Shown: in pieces, positions 34,388 through 42,028 of the stretch | Layout of the letters: each line of letters starts with the position of its first letter | How positions within the stretch are numbered: position 1 is the first letter of the stretch | Assembly: GCF_000400735.1 (NCBI RefSeq) | Contig: NZ_KE007371.1 | Coordinates: 1 to 64,000, forward strand | DNA: 64,000 bases | Source of the DNA: Acinetobacter tandoii DSM 14970 = CIP 107469 | GTDB lineage: Bacteria; Pseudomonadota; Gammaproteobacteria; Pseudomonadales; Moraxellaceae | Direction: 5' to 3' | Program-made: the position numbers and the translations under genes | Notes under the pieces: generated by a model | Database searches by the model: none | What the model was told of the DNA's origin: nothing | What the model saw: the letters and a program-made list of their open reading frames with translations, nothing else

Positions 34388-35284
34388 ATGATTATGCCGA
34401 ATTTTCGCATGAACCTCTCTCCAACCAATCGCAATTTGGTCAAAGCGCTTGGTTTTCTTGCCCTCTCTGCTTTTTTATTTTCGCTGATGGGAGTCTGTAT
34501 TCGTTATGCATCTCATAGCGTAGATAATCCCACCATCGTTTTTTTCCGAAATTTTATTGGCTTATTCGTCTTTCTGCCGATCATGTTCAATAAAGGACTG
34601 GGATTTTTTAAAACCACCAAAATTTGGATGCACACTTGGCGCGCGGTCGTTGGTCTAATTGCCATGTATGGCTTTTTCTATGCGATTGCTCACTTAAAAC
34701 TCTCCAATGCGATGGTCTTTACCTATTCCTCGCCCATCTTTATTCCACCGATTGCATGGCTATTTTTAAAAGAAAAAATTACTCGCTCCATGTTATTGGC
34801 AGCGGCAATTGGGCTAGGTGGCGTTTTGTTTGTAGCAAAGCCAGATTCAGGGCTATTTAACCAGATTTCCCTAATTGGCTTAATCGCAAGCTTTTTAGCA
34901 GCAATGGCATTTGTTACTGTGCGTGCGCTGACCAGCACCGAACCTCCGGAACGAATTGTATTTTACTTCTGCTTCATTGGCACGCTCATTTCGATGCTGC
35001 CCATGTTTTGGTTATGGCGACCTTATACACTGTACGAACTTGGTTTTTTAATAACTGCAGGCGTATTAGCCAACATCAGTCAGATTTTTATGTCTAAAGC
35101 CTATCAATTGGCACCTGCTGGTCAGATCGGTCCCGTGAACTATATTGCCATTATTTTTGCAGGGGCTTGGGGCTATATTTTCTGGCAGGAAATTCCTGAT
35201 CATTACAGTTTAATTGGCTTCAGCTTAATCTTAGCTGGCATTCTGTTTTGTAGTCCCCTATTTCAACAACGTAAGAAAACATAA
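34388..35284 (+). CDS. EamA/DMT superfamily transporter
   Basis: 298 aa with ten membrane helices in two EamA repeats. First-half hallmarks are FFRNFIGLFVFLPIM and SNAMVFTYSSPIFIPPIAWLFLKEK. The second half has YQLAPAGQIGPVNYIAIIFAGAWGYIFW. The pattern resembles RhaT/YdcZ-like exporters of amino acids or metabolites, with unknown substrate. It is 37 bp after the coiled-coil protein. It is not closely similar to the EamA protein at 23434. Confidence 0.87.
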   Translation: MIMPNFRMNLSPTNRNLVKALGFLALSAFLFSLMGVCIRYASHSVDNPTIVFFRNFIGLFVFLPIMFNKGLGFFKTTKIWMHTWRAVVGLIAMYGFFYAIAHLKLSNAMVFTYSSPIFIPPIAWLFLKEKITRSMLLAAAIGLGGVLFVAKPDSGLFNQISLIGLIASFLAAMAFVTVRALTSTEPPERIVFYFCFIGTLISMLPMFWLWRPYTLYELGFLITAGVLANISQIFMSKAYQLAPAGQIGPVNYIAIIFAGAWGYIFWQEIPDHYSLIGFSLILAGILFCSPLFQQRKKT

Positions 35285-35302
35285 AGCACCCGAAGGTGCT
35301 TT
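35283..35302. terminator. Short convergent hairpin overlapping the EamA stop codon
   Basis: AAAGCACC-cgaa-GGTGCTTT begins inside the TAA stop and has only a short T-run on each side. It is placed between convergent genes and probably acts on both. Confidence 0.6.
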
Positions 35303-35320
35303 ATCTGTTATTCGAATCGC

Positions 35321-37606
35321 TTAATGATACCAACCGAACAATTTAAACAAGTAAGGGATATAAGCAATAATCAGCATGGCAGGGAATAACACCAATAACG
35401 GTAAGATCCAACGTTCATATCGATAATAGAACGATTCATACCGTACTTCTGCATCGGCTTCAGCCACTTCTGCATCACCAATCGACTGGCGTGCCAGTAA
35501 ATGATTGAGTGCCACTGGAGGAGTCACATAACCCAACTCGAAACCAATCAAGGTAATCATCCAGAAATGTACAGGATGGATACCATATTGATAAGCCACA
35601 GGAGCAACGGTTGCAGAAATTAAAATAACAGCACCAAACGGATCCATAATCATACCAACGACAATCATCAAAGCTACGATCATGGTAATAACCAAATAAA
35701 TATTACCAATATCTGTTGGGAACAGGCTCATGACCTCTACCCGCTCAAGGAAACCTCCGACGCTGACTGACAACGCCATAAGGATGACCAACGCCCCAAT
35801 ATGACCAACCGTTTCACTGGTCGAAATATGCATCGCTTTCCAGAAACCCACTTGACGCATCGGGGTTAATTTTTCTGAATGCTGAACCGTATGATTGACC
35901 ACAAGTTCATCTGCTGCATGTGCAGGATGAATTCCCTCTCGATATTCTGCTGTATTGAGTAAATCTGCGCCAGCCATAACAGGTTGTGTAGACGATGCAT
36001 AATTCAAATCCAGTGTTTCATCCCAATGCCCTACAGCTTGAATCGGCGCTGGTTCATGGCGTAACTTATCGAATAACACCATAACCAATAGAATGATTGG
36101 CATCATGACTGGGGCTGTGAATTCATTCAAATCTGTCGATAACGCATATTTATAAAACAGCCAGATCAGTACAAAAATTAAAATATAAGGCAAGACTGGT
36201 GCAATCGCACGCACCGACTTTGGAGCAGCAATATTCAAGGGTGCGATACGAAACTTCTGCTCTGCGAGGAACAAAGACACCACTAAAAACAGCGTTGATG
36301 TGAGCAAAAAGGTATAACTACCATATTGATACAACCAGTCTGTGGTGACTTCTTTATTGAGTGATGCGACTACAACAATCAACAAACATGGTCTTAATAC
36401 CACCCCTAAAGAACCTGACATGGCTGTTGCAGCCAAAGCAAATTGGCGACGTCCACCTGCATTCCAGACTTCTTTATAAATGATTGCTCCTGCGGCAATC
36501 ACGAAAATTCCCGATGCACCAGTGTAAGCTGTCGGCAATGCTGCTGCGATCAGAATGAGCCAAGTTAAAGTCTCAGGTGCCAGATTCCATGGACGTAAAA
36601 TATTCAGAAATAAATCCACAATTCGAGTTTGCTTTAACAGCATCCCTGCCCAGATGAAGAGTGCGAGATTCAGGAAGATACTGGAAAACTCGACCAGTTG
36701 TCCTAAATAAATCCCTTGCCCCATCGGGTAATCCATGAAGAAAGTAAAGGCAACTCCTGTGATGACCGCCATATAGGCATATAAAGAGACACTCAAAAAT
36801 GCCATGCTCAAGCGCCCACCCTCTTGAGTCGGCTGGGGTTGTATCACGACTTGGAATAAACTAATGACTGTCAACACACCAAATAAAATGATCCACATCC
36901 AATAAATACTGAACATTTCACCTGTCATTGGGACACCCGAGTTTTGCACAGAGTGATACTGACTTAAACTAGAGGCCGCCAGAAAACCATTTGCCAGCAA
37001 CATAAAAAGACTATAAACCCGAAAATCAATTTTGGTTGTCGGGCTACGTAAGCCAATATGGTGCGTTTTTAAAGTTGCACTGATTGCCGCAAATACCACC
37101 ATCAATACCAACAAAATGGCGCGATTCTCACTACCAAATTTAAACGCACCAAAGAACGTCGTTTCCACGGTACGGTAGGTTCTTAAGGTTGGATGTGCCT
37201 GCATATGTTGCATTGCTTTATCATAAAACTGATATTTTTCTTCACATAAATTTCGTGCCGCAATAATCGAAGCTCTGACATCTGACTCAGATGCTGTACC
37301 AAAAATATCAGCAAATTCATCAGCTGCATTGGTTTTCATTTGTGTTTGAACCAAAGCATCCACATTAGGATTTCGGTCACAATCGGGTTTGCTTGGCTCA
37401 GCTCTCAAAAAAGAATATTGCATGCCTTTGTCAGGGTCACCATATAGGCTTTCACCCATCCGCAATAATTGTCCATGAATCATTTCACCTGTGCCAATAA
37501 TCAGTGTCAAAACCAGTAACACCAAAATCACAAAGGCAGAGATCCATTCTATCCAAATATATTTAAACAGGTCTAATCCAGACCGTTTCTGTCCTGCATC
37601 ATACAT
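35321..37606 (-). CDS. TRAP transporter fused permease (DctQM type)
   Basis: 761 aa, an integral inner-membrane permease of a tripartite ATP-independent (sodium-driven) uptake system. After TM1 (ISAFVILVLLVLTLIIG) a soluble loop of about 120 residues with two Cys precedes four DctQ-like helices. A DctM part follows from about residue 300, including PTAYTGASGIFVIAAGAIIYKEVW and GMIMDPFGAVILISATVAPVA. A second soluble insert of about 75 residues lies near 530-600. The start at 37606 has AGGA six bases upstream; in-frame ATGs at 37639-37633 lack one. No DctP binding protein is in the window. Confidence 0.82.
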   Translation of the reverse strand: MYDAGQKRSGLDLFKYIWIEWISAFVILVLLVLTLIIGTGEMIHGQLLRMGESLYGDPDKGMQYSFLRAEPSKPDCDRNPNVDALVQTQMKTNAADEFADIFGTASESDVRASIIAARNLCEEKYQFYDKAMQHMQAHPTLRTYRTVETTFFGAFKFGSENRAILLVLMVVFAAISATLKTHHIGLRSPTTKIDFRVYSLFMLLANGFLAASSLSQYHSVQNSGVPMTGEMFSIYWMWIILFGVLTVISLFQVVIQPQPTQEGGRLSMAFLSVSLYAYMAVITGVAFTFFMDYPMGQGIYLGQLVEFSSIFLNLALFIWAGMLLKQTRIVDLFLNILRPWNLAPETLTWLILIAAALPTAYTGASGIFVIAAGAIIYKEVWNAGGRRQFALAATAMSGSLGVVLRPCLLIVVVASLNKEVTTDWLYQYGSYTFLLTSTLFLVVSLFLAEQKFRIAPLNIAAPKSVRAIAPVLPYILIFVLIWLFYKYALSTDLNEFTAPVMMPIILLVMVLFDKLRHEPAPIQAVGHWDETLDLNYASSTQPVMAGADLLNTAEYREGIHPAHAADELVVNHTVQHSEKLTPMRQVGFWKAMHISTSETVGHIGALVILMALSVSVGGFLERVEVMSLFPTDIGNIYLVITMIVALMIVVGMIMDPFGAVILISATVAPVAYQYGIHPVHFWMITLIGFELGYVTPPVALNHLLARQSIGDAEVAEADAEVRYESFYYRYERWILPLLVLFPAMLIIAYIPYLFKLFGWYH

Positions 37607-37768
37607 ATGTGTTCCTATTTTTATTTTACTCATCATCAATGATGACGTAGAGATCCTCTATGAACAGAACATCTCCATATTCTATTCTATCTTTATTTTT
37701 CAACTTCACTCTGCATGACTTTCAAATTGAAAAAAATGACTGCTTTTATTTTCTTTCTGCTTAAAATG

Positions 37769-38350
37769 TCAACGCCTTGGCTGAAGTAACTGTAAATGAA
37801 AAGGAAAATAGACGGCAGCTAATAACATGCCCCAGAGTGCACCAAGTAAATGGGCTTCAATCAGAACAGGACTTCCTATCAATTCTGCGGTGCTGGTGTT
37901 GCCTATTGTATTTTCCCAAATTAACTTCAGCACAATCAGTCCCAACACGCCCGCAGCAAACTTACGTTCATGTGCATAAGTTAAATGGACAAGTGCTACC
38001 GCAACATAAGCACCATGTAATACACCTGAAAGCCCAGCATAAGCTTCAATATCAGGAAAAGCATAATAGAAACTTAAGCTAATACACACTGGAAGCACTA
38101 GCAGTAATGCAGCCAATTGCCAAATTCGGACATGAGGAAAAATAAAAGGAAAACACGCAAAGGCAAGCATATTCAGCAAATAATGTATCCATCCGACATG
38201 CACCCAATGTGCCGTCCAAAGACGCCAGAATTGCTCTAACAAATCTGGGCGCCAATAGATAAAATAATCTGCAAAAATCTGTAAACAGGCAGATATTGAG
38301 GCAACTCCTGCAATAAAAACCACCTTTCGAACAAAATATGGGACATTCAT
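37769..38350 (-). CDS. Rhombosortase (rhomboid-type intramembrane protease)
   Basis: 193 aa with about six transmembrane helices. The rhomboid signs are HWVHVGWIHYLLNM (48-61), the nucleophile Ser in GLSGVLHG (S108) and the partner His in EAHLLGALWG (H167). The small size and this wording match rhombosortases, which cleave GlyGly-CTERM tails of exported proteins. The start at 38350 has GGGAG six bases upstream. It lies 58 bp behind the TatT-like lipoprotein gene, probably cotranscribed. No GlyGly-CTERM protein is encoded in this window. Confidence 0.85.
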   Translation of the reverse strand: MNVPYFVRKVVFIAGVASISACLQIFADYFIYWRPDLLEQFWRLWTAHWVHVGWIHYLLNMLAFACFPFIFPHVRIWQLAALLLVLPVCISLSFYYAFPDIEAYAGLSGVLHGAYVAVALVHLTYAHERKFAAGVLGLIVLKLIWENTIGNTSTAELIGSPVLIEAHLLGALWGMLLAAVYFPFHLQLLQPRR

Positions 38351-38408
38351 CAGCATCTCCCTCGATCTCTCAGCAAATCCTTTGCTTCATTCAGTTTCAC
38401 GCCACAGC

Positions 38409-39473
38409 CTATTCTTTTGCAGTACTTGCAGCATCCTCCGAGGCATTAAATAAATCATCCAGACCCGAGCTAACGTCCTGTTCATCCCAGAATTGCTGCA
38501 TGCCATCATCGGCTGTACGTTTGCCTGTGTGTTCCGTCCAGTAGCGGTCTGAAATACCTTGCACCATACTCGCCGCCATACTGTCAATCAACTTGAACTG
38601 GGGATTAACAGGCTTTTCATCTGAACGCGCTGCAACGAAATGTTTTAAAGCATCACGAATTTTGGCATCATCGCCACTGGCTTGTGCTGCTACCGCATAT
38701 AGAGCATGAGATAAGCGTACACCTTTTTGCTCACCCATTTGCATGGATTGTTTTAGGGTTTGGTATGGATCTGGTTTACCATCTCCAGCCCCTGGCAGTA
38801 AGGTCCAAATGGCCGCACGTGTTGCTTCTGGTGCACCCCAGAACTTTTCATTGTTCAAGCAAACCATCCCGCGCTCTACAATTGCTGCGATATCTTTCGG
38901 TACATTCACCGAACCACCTGCATTAATGTCATTGGTCATGGCTTGTACGCCACTGAGCAAACCCAGCAAATACACGGTCTGATCAATGTCACTTTTCATT
39001 TTTGGGCAACTCTCACCCAATTCTTGCTTATACTTGGCTTGCCAGCGCTTCTCTAAAAGTTGATAACCTGCATATTGCCGCTGTGCAGCTACAGCCGACC
39101 AACGTTTTTGCTCAATACGCGCATCTTGTGCTTCTGTGACCTGTCCAGCTTTAGACGCACGCAAATAACGGAGTTCAGCATCGAGTGCTCTGTTTTCGGC
39201 ACATGTGCCCGCAGCAGAATAGAGTAAAATTGCAATACGTGTCGGGTCTGCCCCCATATCTTGGGTCGACATAATTACAGGAGTTAATGCATTCCCCGAA
39301 TTACACACCATATCCGCATCTTCCATGGCTAGAATGGGTGGAACAATATGCTTTTCGCTAAACCCTAAAGCGACATTTGCACCAGATTTCACTACATGCG
39401 AACATCCTGTAAGTACAGTTGTTGTAATCATTAAAATCGCCATACCTTGGCCAATTTTCTGGACTTGCGACAT
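38409..39473 (-). CDS. TatT-like lipoprotein (TRAP-associated T component)
   Basis: 354 aa with a lipoprotein signal (VLTGC, Cys at residue 24) and an all-helical mature part. The region EDADMVCNSGNALTPVIMS followed by PTRIAILLYSAAGTCAENRA fits the start of TatT proteins, TPR-like lipoproteins linked to TRAP transporters (Treponema Tp0956 is the reference). The family call is recognition, supported by the TRAP permease two genes downstream. The ribosome-binding site GAGGACAGG is strong. It is predicted to face the periplasm. It could instead be an unrelated helical lipoprotein. Confidence 0.6.
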   Translation of the reverse strand: MSQVQKIGQGMAILMITTTVLTGCSHVVKSGANVALGFSEKHIVPPILAMEDADMVCNSGNALTPVIMSTQDMGADPTRIAILLYSAAGTCAENRALDAELRYLRASKAGQVTEAQDARIEQKRWSAVAAQRQYAGYQLLEKRWQAKYKQELGESCPKMKSDIDQTVYLLGLLSGVQAMTNDINAGGSVNVPKDIAAIVERGMVCLNNEKFWGAPEATRAAIWTLLPGAGDGKPDPYQTLKQSMQMGEQKGVRLSHALYAVAAQASGDDAKIRDALKHFVAARSDEKPVNPQFKLIDSMAASMVQGISDRYWTEHTGKRTADDGMQQFWDEQDVSSGLDDLFNASEDAASTAKE

Positions 39474-39631
39474 CTTCCTGTCCTCTATATTTTTTGTTTG
39501 TGTCCTTCGCAGTAAACATAGCAGAAGCCATTTTTGAAGAAAAGAGTATTTACTCTAATTCAAAGGATTACTTTGCCATGAAAAATAAAGAGAAAAATTG
39601 ACTCTAGCGGCAGGATTATTAAATTTTGGGC

Positions 39632-39669
39632 AAAAAAAAGTAGCATTGCGACGGTTCAGCACATGCTAC
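39632..39669 (-). terminator. Terminator of the 33-aa peptide gene
   Basis: On the minus strand GTAGCAT pairs with ATGCTAC, followed by eight T residues. A second small stem GCCC-att-GGGC lies between the peptide stop and this hairpin. Confidence 0.8.
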
Positions 39670-39694
39670 CTATTAAATGAACGCCCAATGGGCT

Positions 39695-39796
39695 TTATGT
39701 TTGTGCAAATCGATCCTTCAGCACAGTTCCTAAACGTCCTATAACAATTGCCAAGACAATCGCTACCATTAGAAACGACCACGTTGGAAAAATCAT
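39695..39796 (-). CDS. Small membrane peptide, 33 aa
   Basis: The frame reads MIFPTWSFLMVAIVLAI then VIGRLGTVLKDRFAQT. It has a hydrophobic helix of about 18 residues followed by a basic, amphipathic tail, the shape of single-span small proteins. A full GAGGAG Shine-Dalgarno lies six bases before the ATG. A dedicated terminator follows the stop, and an AT-rich promoter region with palindromic sites precedes it. So it looks like a free-standing transcription unit. It is not similar to KdpF or other small proteins I know. A function cannot be assigned. Confidence 0.65.
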   Translation of the reverse strand: MIFPTWSFLMVAIVLAIVIGRLGTVLKDRFAQT

Positions 39797-39860
39797 ACTG
39801 ATCTCCTCGTTCGCTGTTTGGTGGTTTTAATGTACAGAGAAAACACAAATGTATCTGCAA

Positions 39861-39990
39861 AAATTGTCTGACAATTTATACTTTATGCCAATAAATTTAT
39901 TTTTTGTCTAACAACGTATTAACAACTTAATATTAAATACTTGTTTTTTATATTTTAATTAATTTAATAAAATTATTAACTGTCTAACAA
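39861..39990. promoter_or_regulatory. Three TGTCTRACAA sites upstream of the 33-aa gene
   Basis: Site 1 is a perfect 17-bp palindrome AAATTGTC-T-GACAATTT (39861-39877). Site 2 TTGTCTAACAA is at 39904-39914 and site 3 CTGTCTAACAA at 39980-39990. The centres are about 40 and 76 bp apart. On the minus strand TTGGCA-17-GACAAT could be a promoter whose -10 lies inside site 1. The pattern resembles FadR-subfamily GntR operators; the regulator is unknown. Confidence 0.55.
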
Positions 39991-40374
39991 TTAGAACATT
40001 TTTGCCAACAATTTCAGTTTTTTCCACTCCACAAGCGTTAATTGGTCATACCAGATGACATAACTACAAGATGACTGCTGTTGGAAATAAAGCACAATAT
40101 AAAAATGATGATCAACCACTCGCGTAAGCCGCATGTGCTTTACAGCTTGATCTATAGACTGAATAGACCATTCATCAGTCGAAAATGCTTGAAAATAATG
40201 CAGTGTAGAGCGCTTAAATTGCATCCACCATGAAAATAGCAGAATAATCAAAATAACAACTGCCAACCAAGCAGGCAGTAAAACTGAAACTAAATATTGA
40301 ATAAGAAGCAACAAACCTATTTGAAACACAATCGCCATGCGACTGCGTTTCAAATAATATGCAGTATTAGCCAT
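39991..40374 (-). CDS. ygfX: YgfX (CptA) family membrane protein
   Basis: 127 aa. Two adjacent membrane helices (about 15-55) are followed by a soluble C-terminal domain (RVVDHHFYIVLYF, QLTLVEWKKLKLLAKMF). Such proteins pair with SdhE. In E. coli the pair was described as a toxin acting on MreB/FtsZ with its antitoxin, a view later questioned. Its start overlaps the sdhE stop by eight bases, a coupled pair that supports the call even though the sequence itself diverges quickly. Confidence 0.75.
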   Translation of the reverse strand: MANTAYYLKRSRMAIVFQIGLLLLIQYLVSVLLPAWLAVVILIILLFSWWMQFKRSTLHYFQAFSTDEWSIQSIDQAVKHMRLTRVVDHHFYIVLYFQQQSSCSYVIWYDQLTLVEWKKLKLLAKMF

Positions 40375-40624
40375 GAACGTAATGCTTTAATTTAAGAATA
40401 AACGTCTTAATTTCAGCACGCGGCGGTTCGCCGACTTCCATAAACCAATCGAGTAAATCAGGGTCTTCTTGTTCAACTAATTCTGCAAATAACGCTTTTT
40501 CTTCAGGAGATGCAGCTAAATAATAATTTCGAACATATGGGTCAAAATACACATCAATTTCCTTTAAACCGCGACGCGCACGATAAATCACTTTGCGTTC
40601 TTCAAGCGTCATTTCTTCGCTCAT
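40367..40624 (-). CDS. sdhE: Succinate dehydrogenase assembly factor (FAD assembly)
   Basis: 85 aa. It promotes covalent flavin attachment to SdhA (and FrdA). The essential RGxxE motif is RRGLKEID (residues 18-25). The helical five-helix fold and the DLLDWFMEVGEPP block match SdhE/YgfY. It is cotranscribed with ygfX through an eight-base overlap. Confidence 0.94.
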   Translation of the reverse strand: MSEEMTLEERKVIYRARRGLKEIDVYFDPYVRNYYLAASPEEKALFAELVEQEDPDLLDWFMEVGEPPRAEIKTFILKLKHYVHG

Positions 40625-40731
40625 TGTATTTCCCCTAGACCAAACAGAAGTGCCTTAGTTTAACCGAATCATTGGCGAAATTTCGAGACATTTCCCCTGA
40701 ATGACCAAATCTACCATTTTTTTTATGGAAT

Positions 40732-40744
40732 TGAGCATTGCTCA
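40732..40744 (+). promoter_or_regulatory. Palindrome TGAGCA-T-TGCTCA upstream of the acyl-CoA dehydrogenase
   Basis: A perfect 13-bp dyad with a single central base, 64 bp before the acyl-CoA dehydrogenase ATG. Operator-like; the regulator is unknown. Confidence 0.4.
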
Positions 40745-40808
40745 CATTGCCCAAGTCACAACAGATCTTTTAAGTTCAACCTCACAATGATAATTAAAGG
40801 ACATCATC

Positions 40809-41981
40809 ATGCAATCTGGAGCCATTCGCCCACTACCCCACATGCTACCAAGTCAACTGTTCAATGCGGAACATGAAGCCTTCCGTGACACCGTACGGAA
40901 ATTTTATACTCAAGAAGTTATCCCCAATACTGAAAAATATGAACAACAACAACATGTTGATCGGGACTTATGGACTAAGGCAGGACATTTAGGCTTACTC
41001 TGTGCCACCATGCCCGAAGCGTATGGTGGTTCTGGTGTCGACCGCCTATACAGCATGATCCTGATTGAAGAACAAGCTTATGCGATGGACTCTGCAACAG
41101 GGTTTTCACTACATTCGGACATTGTCGCTAATTATATTCTGAACTTTGGAAATGAAGCACAAAAGCAGCATTGGCTCCCTAAAATGGCGACAGGTGAAAT
41201 GGTCACCGCGATTGCAATGACCGAACCAGGTACAGGCTCTGATTTGCAAGCGATAAAAACTACAGCAGTCCTTGATGGTGATGAATATATAATTAATGGC
41301 TCCAAAATTTTTATTACCAATGGCTATTTGTGCGACATGGCAATTGTCGTCTGTAAAACAGGCAACAGTGATAAAGGCTCTGCCAATTTATCACTTATTA
41401 TTGTTGAAGCTGACCGTGTCGGTTTTAGTAAAGGCAAGCCACTGCATAAAATCGGCATGAAAGGCCAAGACACTTGCGAGTTATTCTTTGATAACGTTCG
41501 TGTACCCAAGCAAAATCTTCTTGGCGCCGAGGGAATGGGCTTTATGATGCTGATGAAAGAATTGGCATGGGAACGCATGTTAGTTGCTATTATCTGCCAA
41601 GCTGGTGCCGAGGCAGCATTTGCACATACTGTTAAATATACGAAAGAACGTCAGGCATTTGGTAAGAGCATTTCCAGTTTTCAAAATACTCGCTTTAAAT
41701 TAGCTGAACTCAGAACTGAAATCGATTTCTGTCGTACCTACCTTGATCGCTGTATGCAGTTACAACTCACAGAAAACTTAGGTGTCGATGCCGCAGCAGC
41801 GGCAAAATACAAAATTTCAGAGATGTTTTCTAAAGTGGTCGATGAGTGCTTACAACTGCATGGGGGATATGGCTATATGTTGGAATATCCAATTGCACGG
41901 GCGTATATCGATAACCGCGCCAATCGCATTTATGCAGGCACCAATGAAATTATGAAAGAGCTCATTTCACGAACTTTATAA
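40809..41981 (+). CDS. Acyl-CoA dehydrogenase
   Basis: 390-aa FAD enzyme for alpha,beta-dehydrogenation of an acyl-CoA. The FAD/substrate block AMTEPGTGSDLQAIKT, the flavin region KERQAFGKSISSFQNTRFKL and the C-terminal LQLHGGYGYMLEYPIARAYID are clear. The usual catalytic Glu of IYEGT is Ala here (IYAGTNEIMK). A Glu is present instead in LAWERM (E255), the place used by isovaleryl-CoA and some long-chain enzymes. This suggests a branched or long-chain substrate. It is monocistronic, with a palindrome upstream and a terminator behind. Confidence 0.93.
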   Translation: MQSGAIRPLPHMLPSQLFNAEHEAFRDTVRKFYTQEVIPNTEKYEQQQHVDRDLWTKAGHLGLLCATMPEAYGGSGVDRLYSMILIEEQAYAMDSATGFSLHSDIVANYILNFGNEAQKQHWLPKMATGEMVTAIAMTEPGTGSDLQAIKTTAVLDGDEYIINGSKIFITNGYLCDMAIVVCKTGNSDKGSANLSLIIVEADRVGFSKGKPLHKIGMKGQDTCELFFDNVRVPKQNLLGAEGMGFMMLMKELAWERMLVAIICQAGAEAAFAHTVKYTKERQAFGKSISSFQNTRFKLAELRTEIDFCRTYLDRCMQLQLTENLGVDAAAAAKYKISEMFSKVVDECLQLHGGYGYMLEYPIARAYIDNRANRIYAGTNEIMKELISRTL

Positions 41982-41990
41982 CATTATAAA

Positions 41991-42014
41991 AAAAGGAGCT
42001 TAATGCTCCTTTTT
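41991..42014. terminator. Bidirectional terminator between the acyl-CoA dehydrogenase and the monooxygenase
   Basis: AAAAGGAGC-ttaat-GCTCCTTTT with A-run and T-run on either side, between two convergent genes. Confidence 0.9.
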
Positions 42015-42028
42015 GATTACTTCATAGC

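Noticed and set aside
39991..40624. Toxin-antitoxin defence module (ygfX/sdhE)
   Set aside because: SdhE is a core flavinylation factor and the toxin claim for its partner is disputed; nothing here indicates a mobile defence system.
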